A DNA stretch of 64,000 bases from Linum tenue (Eukaryota > Streptophyta > Magnoliopsida > Malpighiales > Linaceae). The translations under genes and the position numbers were made by a program. Below, piece by piece: positions 58,701 through 64,000 of the stretch (within the stretch, counting starts at the first letter, position 1; every line of letters starts with the position of its first letter). The DNA is taken from the NCBI GenBank assembly GCA_946122785.1, contig CAMGYJ010000011.1, positions 15,376,001 to 15,440,000 on the forward strand. The letters run 5' to 3'. A model generated the notes under the pieces. It was not told the origin of the DNA. It did no database searches and was given only the letters and a program-made list of their open reading frames with translations.

Positions 58701-60949
58701 TCACACCTTCCAAGGGACTTCGGCAGGGGGATCCTCTATCCCCTCTCCTGTTTGTGCTCTGCACTGAGGGGTTTGCGGCGCTCCTTCAAAAAGCTATTTC
58801 GGAACGCAAACTTGAAGGAGTTAAAGTAGCTCCTCGAGCGCCTCGGATCTGTCATATGTTTTTTTTTTGCAGATGACTCATATTTGTTTCTTCGAGGTTC
58901 TCTCCAGGAATATGAGAATTTGATCAAGGTTTTGAATGAATATGAGGAGCTTAGTGGCCAACGAGTTAACTTTGCGAAATCGGCAGTTTGCTTTAGTAAG
59001 AACATTGCTCTGTCGAACCAGTAATTTTTGGCTCAGATTTTGGATGTCGGGGCGGTAGGGCTCCAGGATAAATATCTTGGGTTACCTACGCTGATTGCCC
59101 GTAAGATGGCTAATTTTCCGTATTTGGAGGAGAAGTTGTTAGAAGGACTCCATAGCTAGAAACAGAGGACACTATCTTGGACAGCTAAGGAAACTTTGAT
59201 TAAATCAGTTGCATTAGCCTTGCCGTTGCATGTTATGTCCTGCTTCAAATTACCTCTCTCTCTCTCTCTGTCGTCTCTTGGACAAATATGTGGCCCGATT
59301 CTGGTGGGGTGTTGAAGAGGGTAAGTCGAGGATTCGTTGGATATCCTGGAGCAATATGTGTAGGAGTAAGCATGACAGTGGTATGGGATTTCGTGGTTTT
59401 GAACATTTTAATCAGGCTCTTTTAGCCAAAATTGGGTGGCATATTTTTAATGAACCCCAGTCTCTTATAGCCCAAGTTTACAAAGGAAAATATTTTCCGA
59501 CTGATACCTTTCTCAATGATATGGCTCGCTCTTGCCCATCCTGAGGTTGGCAGAGTATCCTCTATGGACGGCAGTTATTAGATACAGGGTTAAGATGACA
59601 AATTGGTAATGGTCGGAATGCTTCCTTACTTCATTCCAACTGGATTCCTCGGTTACATCACCCTCCTACAACATATAATCCTCAGGTGTTACCGGATGGG
59701 GGTGACCCGCCTGTAGTCGAGGTTATATGTTAGGGAGAGGGTCGTTGGTGTGACCGGAAACTCAACCAATGGTTTGACCCGCCGACCTGTTGGGCCATCA
59801 AAGCTATTACTCTTCCGCGTCTGCAAGTGGAGGATAAACTGATTTGGCATGGCACGACTGATGGGGTTTTCTTTGTTAAATCAGCCTACCATTTTGTTGT
59901 TTCACTTTATCAGCGAAGGGGCCGTTGGAGGTCCATGGCTAGTTGGATGGATAGGTCTAGTTGGATTCGATTATCGGAGGCTAATATTCCTCCCAAATTG
60001 AAAGTATTCGTCTGGCAGATCTTTAACTGCATACTGCCTACTACTGAAGCCCTAATTGAGAATGATGTTCTTGTGCATCCCAGATGCCCAGTTTGTTAGG
60101 CGAAGTCAGAAACAACGGAACACTTGTTTCTGTACTGCCCTGTGGCATGGGCCCTTTGGGACTATTCGGGTCTGGAGTATCTAGGCCAAGGGCTGCCTCA
60201 TCATACTTTCCCACTGTTTCTAAAAATGTTGATGTCTTTAATTCACCAACCTTATCTGTTCATGGCGGTTGTTGATGTCCTCTGGAGGATTTGGCGGTCT
60301 CGTAACTGGGTTGTCTTTGAGGGTAGACAGTTTGTGATCCCTGCCTTGATGCGCCAATTTCACCAGCATATGAGGAGTGGGTGAGTTTGCCAGTGTATCG
60401 AGTACTCCAGTCTTCCATCCTTTCATACAATGCTTGGGTCATGAGGGGTCTAAGAGGCTGTTTGTATGTGGGATGGGGCTACAAGGAGTGGATCTCATTC
60501 GAGATGCGGGATGGTTGTTATGAACTCAGCTAGGGAAATTCTTCTGACACATGAGATTCAATTTCCGTTCATTGATGACCCTATTGTGGTCGAGTTGCTT
60601 GTGCTCAGGGAAGCTATTTATTGGTGCCTGGGTCACGGATTCACGGAAAGAAGGTTCGAAAGGGATGCCAAAGTAGTCATTGATAAGATCAATCGGGCTT
60701 ATATCAGAGATAACCGGATAGGGGCTATTCTTGAAGAACTCGTGCATTACTTTGCCATTCATATTGGGTTTAGTGTTCGGTTTGTAGGTCGGTGTAGCAA
60801 TAGGGTAGCCCATACGGTGGCTAGAAAGGCCTTTTCATTGTACCTGACTACGAGTCGTTTCTTTGATTTTCTGACCTGGCTGAACTCCAGGATGTAACTG
60901 CCTTTTCTTTGAATCAATATATGATTATCTTTTCTAAAAAAAAAAGAAA
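55749..60949 (+). mobile_element. Full-length but inactive L1-type LINE, 5.2 kb
   Basis: A 15-bp target duplication GGAGAAGGACGAACA flanks it (55734-55748 and 60950-60964), and an A-rich tail ends it. 55749-56822 is the 5' UTR and a decayed ORF1; ORF2 follows. Many stops and frameshifts show age. Confidence 0.9.
56823..60897 (+). pseudogene. LINE ORF2: endonuclease, RT, zinc-binding domain, RNase H
   Basis: Starts MRFLAWNVRGIR. The endonuclease part is partly scrambled (56880-57060), then shows LREICDIIHLPYVVIANFNT and DPFTWTNSQMGEACIRERLD. RT blocks: APGSDGFTGKFFKAFWDIVG, LRPISLCQFVCKIITKIMVE, MALKVDMEKAYDRVE, and LRQGDPLSPLLFVLCTEGFA. The catalytic box FFADDSYLF is at 58862-58888 but needs one base fewer in a T8 run (58859-58866). 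Next come KYLGLPTLIARKMANFPYLE, the zinc-binding domain (IPPKLKVFVWQIFNCILPTT) and RNase H ending SNRVAHTVARKAF. About ten in-frame stops (for example 57461, 57709, 58150, 58578) make it inactive. Confidence 0.88.
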
Positions 60950-60964
60950 GGAGAAGGACGAACA

Positions 60965-62264
60965 GTGGTGTAGTCAGGATTTCATTTAAGGAGGGTCCGA
61001 AATAGAAATAGAAATATATTAATAAATATTATTAATATTTAAATGAACTAGAATGTATTTTTATAGTTTGTCGATTGATTTTCGTTTGAGGGTGGAGAAT
61101 TCTACCGTAAATTATAAAGGATAATGTCTATTTTTTAGCCAAACCTTTTTCAGATTCTTTATATTATCCAAGCCTATTAGAATGCTATTAATTAGCCAAA
61201 TATTTCATAATGTATCAAAATATTAGCCATTTTTACGTTATCGTTAATAACTTTGTAACTTTTTTCTTAGTTAAAATACTAAAATTTTGGAATGTTAACT
61301 TTCATTTGTCTCTTCCAAGTCAGTATCATGTTGCCAAGTCAATATTACTAATAAAATTGCTAACTGAAAGTTAACATTTGACTAATTCTTAGTATTTCGA
61401 TAGGTTTGGCTAATAAAAAAAATCCGAAAAAGGTTTGGATAAAAAATCGACATTACCCAATTATAAATGATAAAACTAAGAATAAACCATTAGAGACACA
61501 ATTCTATGCAAAAAACTAGAGGTTCTTTAGATAATATGTATGCTTCATATGTGTTATAAAGTTCTCTACTATATGTTGGTAGAAAAGTAGTGAACATGAG
61601 GTGTTTGATTTGAGTATTATGGGTTTTGTACAAATACTGTTATTTTTGTGTGTATTAGTGGTCGTTTTGAAGTTCCGATTGTTTTTTAGTGAGATTGTTA
61701 CTATACTTTGTATTTTTAGAATGTGATATGTGACGTGACATAAACTATCACTTAAAATGAATGATTGTTATATCTCAACTTTTAGCTGAGATTGTTTTAC
61801 ACTTTTACTTGAAATTTTAGCAAATGTAATATACACAATCATACATACTAAACTTTTAAAATGCATGATGGCGAGTTTACAACAGGTATGATGCTACTAG
61901 GAGGGTGATGATTATTGACTACTTATCACTTCTTGCTTCTTTTACTGAGGAGGATAAAAGAGGTTTAATATTAAGGTTGGAAAGGCCCCAGAACCTTATG
62001 GGTCTAGAGTGGATCTAATGAAACTTTAAATAGGTACAAGGTTTGATGTTTCAATTGCTTAGACTTAATTACTATTTCTACTATCATTGTTTTTCCTTCA
62101 TTACTTTTGATTATCATAAGAGAATTAATTTTTTGTATTTATTTTCTTAAGATAATATGTGAGAATGGGTCGACCCACCCCATCCAGTATATGCTCGGGC
62201 ATTACCCGACTTGACTCGTGCGTGCAGAAAAGTACGAGTATTGAGATGTTCGACACACCCTACC
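60965..62264. other. AT-rich intergenic DNA
   Basis: Contains the MITE at 61119-61458. The rest shows no gene or element. Confidence 0.5.
61119..61458. mobile_element. MULE-type MITE, 340 bp
   Basis: Ends GGATAATGTC and GACATTACCC are inverted with one mismatch; similarity continues as ATTTTTTAGCCAAACC against ATTTTTTATCCAAACC. A perfect 9-bp target duplication AATTATAAA flanks it (61110-61118 and 61459-61467). Confidence 0.9.
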
Positions 62265-64000
62265 TGTTGACACCCAAAATTATTTTAGATTGAATTCAAT
62301 GCCGCATTAATTAGTCTCGGCATTTAATTGGATACCGCAGGACAAAAAAGAGGTGTCGTTTGGAGTCGAGCGGCATCGCGGAGAGTTAAAACGACACCGC
62401 GAGGAAGCCCAACAACACCGCTGTACTTAAAACGACATTGTTTAGGGAAAACAATGTCGGATTCACTCGGCCTGGCAAAGCTGGTGTTCTTATTTGAAAA
62501 GGAATGCTTTTTGTTTATTCCTCGTCGGAAGAGGAGAAAAACGACACCGCTTCTCGACAAGCGGCATCGCGGATGGGTAAAACGGTGTCGCGAGTAAGCC
62601 AAGCGGATTAGAAAACGACACCGTGGATTAGAAAAATACACCGCAAGGAAGTTTGACGGCACCGCGATACTTGAAACGACATTGTTTACTAGAAAACATG
62701 TGTGAATGCCGCAAGAATTGTGTAGCTGTTGGAAAAGGGGTGTTTTTCTTTTATTCCTTGTCGGAGGAGGAGAGAAACAACACCATTTGGAGTCAAGCAA
62801 TGTCGGGAAGAGATGAAACGGTGTCGCGAAACTCAAAGCTCAATGGCATCGCGAGACCGGGAAACGACATTGTTTGGCTAAAAAACGATACCGCGAGAAA
62901 CCTTGGTAAGCGATGTCGTTTAGTTAAAAACCATATCAGGTAAGTGCTTGGTCCAAAATCCACCAAGTCAAACACGAGTTCAAAGTTGTCCCGGTTTAAT
63001 AAATTGATATTTTTCTTTTTTGATTATTTTGGATGGTGTCGTTTAGTTAAAAACGATATAGCGAGTAAGCCCAGCACTGCCGTGGGACTAAAAACGATGT
63101 TGTTTAATAGAAAAACAACATTGTGTGGCTAGAGTTCAGTTCAAGAGCTCGATATCGTCGTGGACTGAACTGAAGCAATGTCGCGACATGGTGACCTCAA
63201 CAATGATGTCAAGCGGTGCCGATTTTTATTAAGCTAGCGAGGTTGTAAATTTAACAATGCAACGCGAGGCCGAAATGTGTCACAGAAGGAAAAACGACAT
63301 TGTTTGATGGACAACAAGGCCGACATTGAATAATGAAAGGTGATGTCGTGGAAAGATTAAATGGCGTCGCAAAGCTCAACAACATCGCCAGACTAGATAA
63401 CGATGTTGTTTAACTAAGAACGGCGAGGGGTGAGAGTTTGACGGCATGTCAATAATGATGGCCGATTTAATTAATGAGTATTCTACGATTATTTGGGATG
63501 ATGTCGTTTAGTTGAAAACGACATCGCGAGGGGTATCAGCAACGCCGCCGTATTCGTAAGCGATGTCGTTTAATTAAAACGATGTTGCAGTGGGTAAGGG
63601 TTTGGCCCAAGGGCCGTCAAATCCAATAGACCCAAACAACACCGGGGAGGTATTTGAACCGACGTTATTTAGCAAAAGCAATGTCGCTGAACCACGGGGC
63701 ACACGTGCGAGCCCAATACAACCAGGCGGGTCTAGAATGTTTCGTCAAAACAAGGTGGCGTTACAAGTTAGTGAAATTGCAAGCCCAACTAATTCAACTT
63801 GTTGGGGATTTCGTCAGCACCGTGATGATACGAAGCGCTATTGTTTAGCTAAAAACAACGTAGGTTATGTTGGGGGAGTGCAAGAAGCGACGTTGTTTAG
63901 TCTAATTGGGTCCAACTTAGGCCGAAATACGGTATTGATTAATTGAGGCCTCTCGCAGCAGCGTGGGGGATTTATCGTATTAGCAACATCGAGAGAATTT
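62265..64000 (+). repeat. LTR start (Tat-type) with repeated ACGACATTG/GCGGTGTCG motifs
   Basis: TGTTGACACCCAAAATTATT is the start of many Tat/Ogre-lineage LTRs. From 62350 to the window end there are more than 25 copies of related words: ACGACACCGC, ACGACATTGTTT, GATGTCGTTTAG and GGTGTCGCGAG. No LTR end, primer site or coding domain is reached before the window stops. Confidence 0.55.

Overview
This is nuclear DNA from a flowering plant, most likely a eudicot. Host genes have short exons with GT-AG introns and plant-type TATA boxes, the families are plant-specific (GPI-anchored lipid transfer proteins, SDE3), there is a nuclear copy of plastid psaB, and most of the window is nested plant transposable elements. 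I cannot name the species.

Layout. 1-8685: an old Athila-type Ty3 element without polymerase genes, inserted into a minus-strand Ty3 gag remnant (8686-9416). 9417-13427: probable LTR and untranslated leader of that host element, containing a hAT element with a perfect 8-bp target duplication (11865-12596). 13428-14760: an array of GGTCGACC-like palindromes. 15063-16428: a MULE with long inverted termini. 16605-16883: a 5'-truncated LINE. 16939-20170: a young minus-strand element with two 551-bp LTRs that encodes only gag and protease. 20341-21064: a long inverted repeat whose loop holds a 38-bp exact copy of the gene that follows it. 21299-24481: SDE3 RNA helicase. 24871-26258 and 27130-27952: two minus-strand GPI-anchored lipid transfer protein (LTPG) genes. 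27953-36640: gene-poor DNA with a psaB fragment, a PIF/Harbinger-type element and a copia tail. 36761-37522: third LTPG gene. 38499-43945: nested MITEs and a probable chromovirus-type LTR carrying four hairpin units. 44012-48280: an L1-type LINE lacking its RT core. 50304-51047: fourth LTPG gene, with a GC-AG intron. 52533-53939: CDC73 (Paf1 complex subunit). 54596-55404: a second hAT element. 55749-60949: a full-length but dead L1-type LINE with a 15-bp target duplication. 61119-61458: a MULE-type MITE. 62265 to the end: an LTR start with a dense repeated motif.

The host genes form one conserved neighbourhood, SDE3 - LTPG x4 - CDC73, expanded by transposons between the third and fourth LTPG genes. 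SDE3 acts in amplification of RNA silencing, CDC73 in transcription elongation, and the LTPG proteins at the outer face of the plasma membrane or cell wall; I see no shared pathway, only shared position. The most unusual signals are the four hairpins with a constant core and unit-specific matching arms (42713-42894), the SDE3-fragment inverted repeat, and three unrelated motif arrays, each with its own keyword. All exon limits, percent identities and counts were read by eye.
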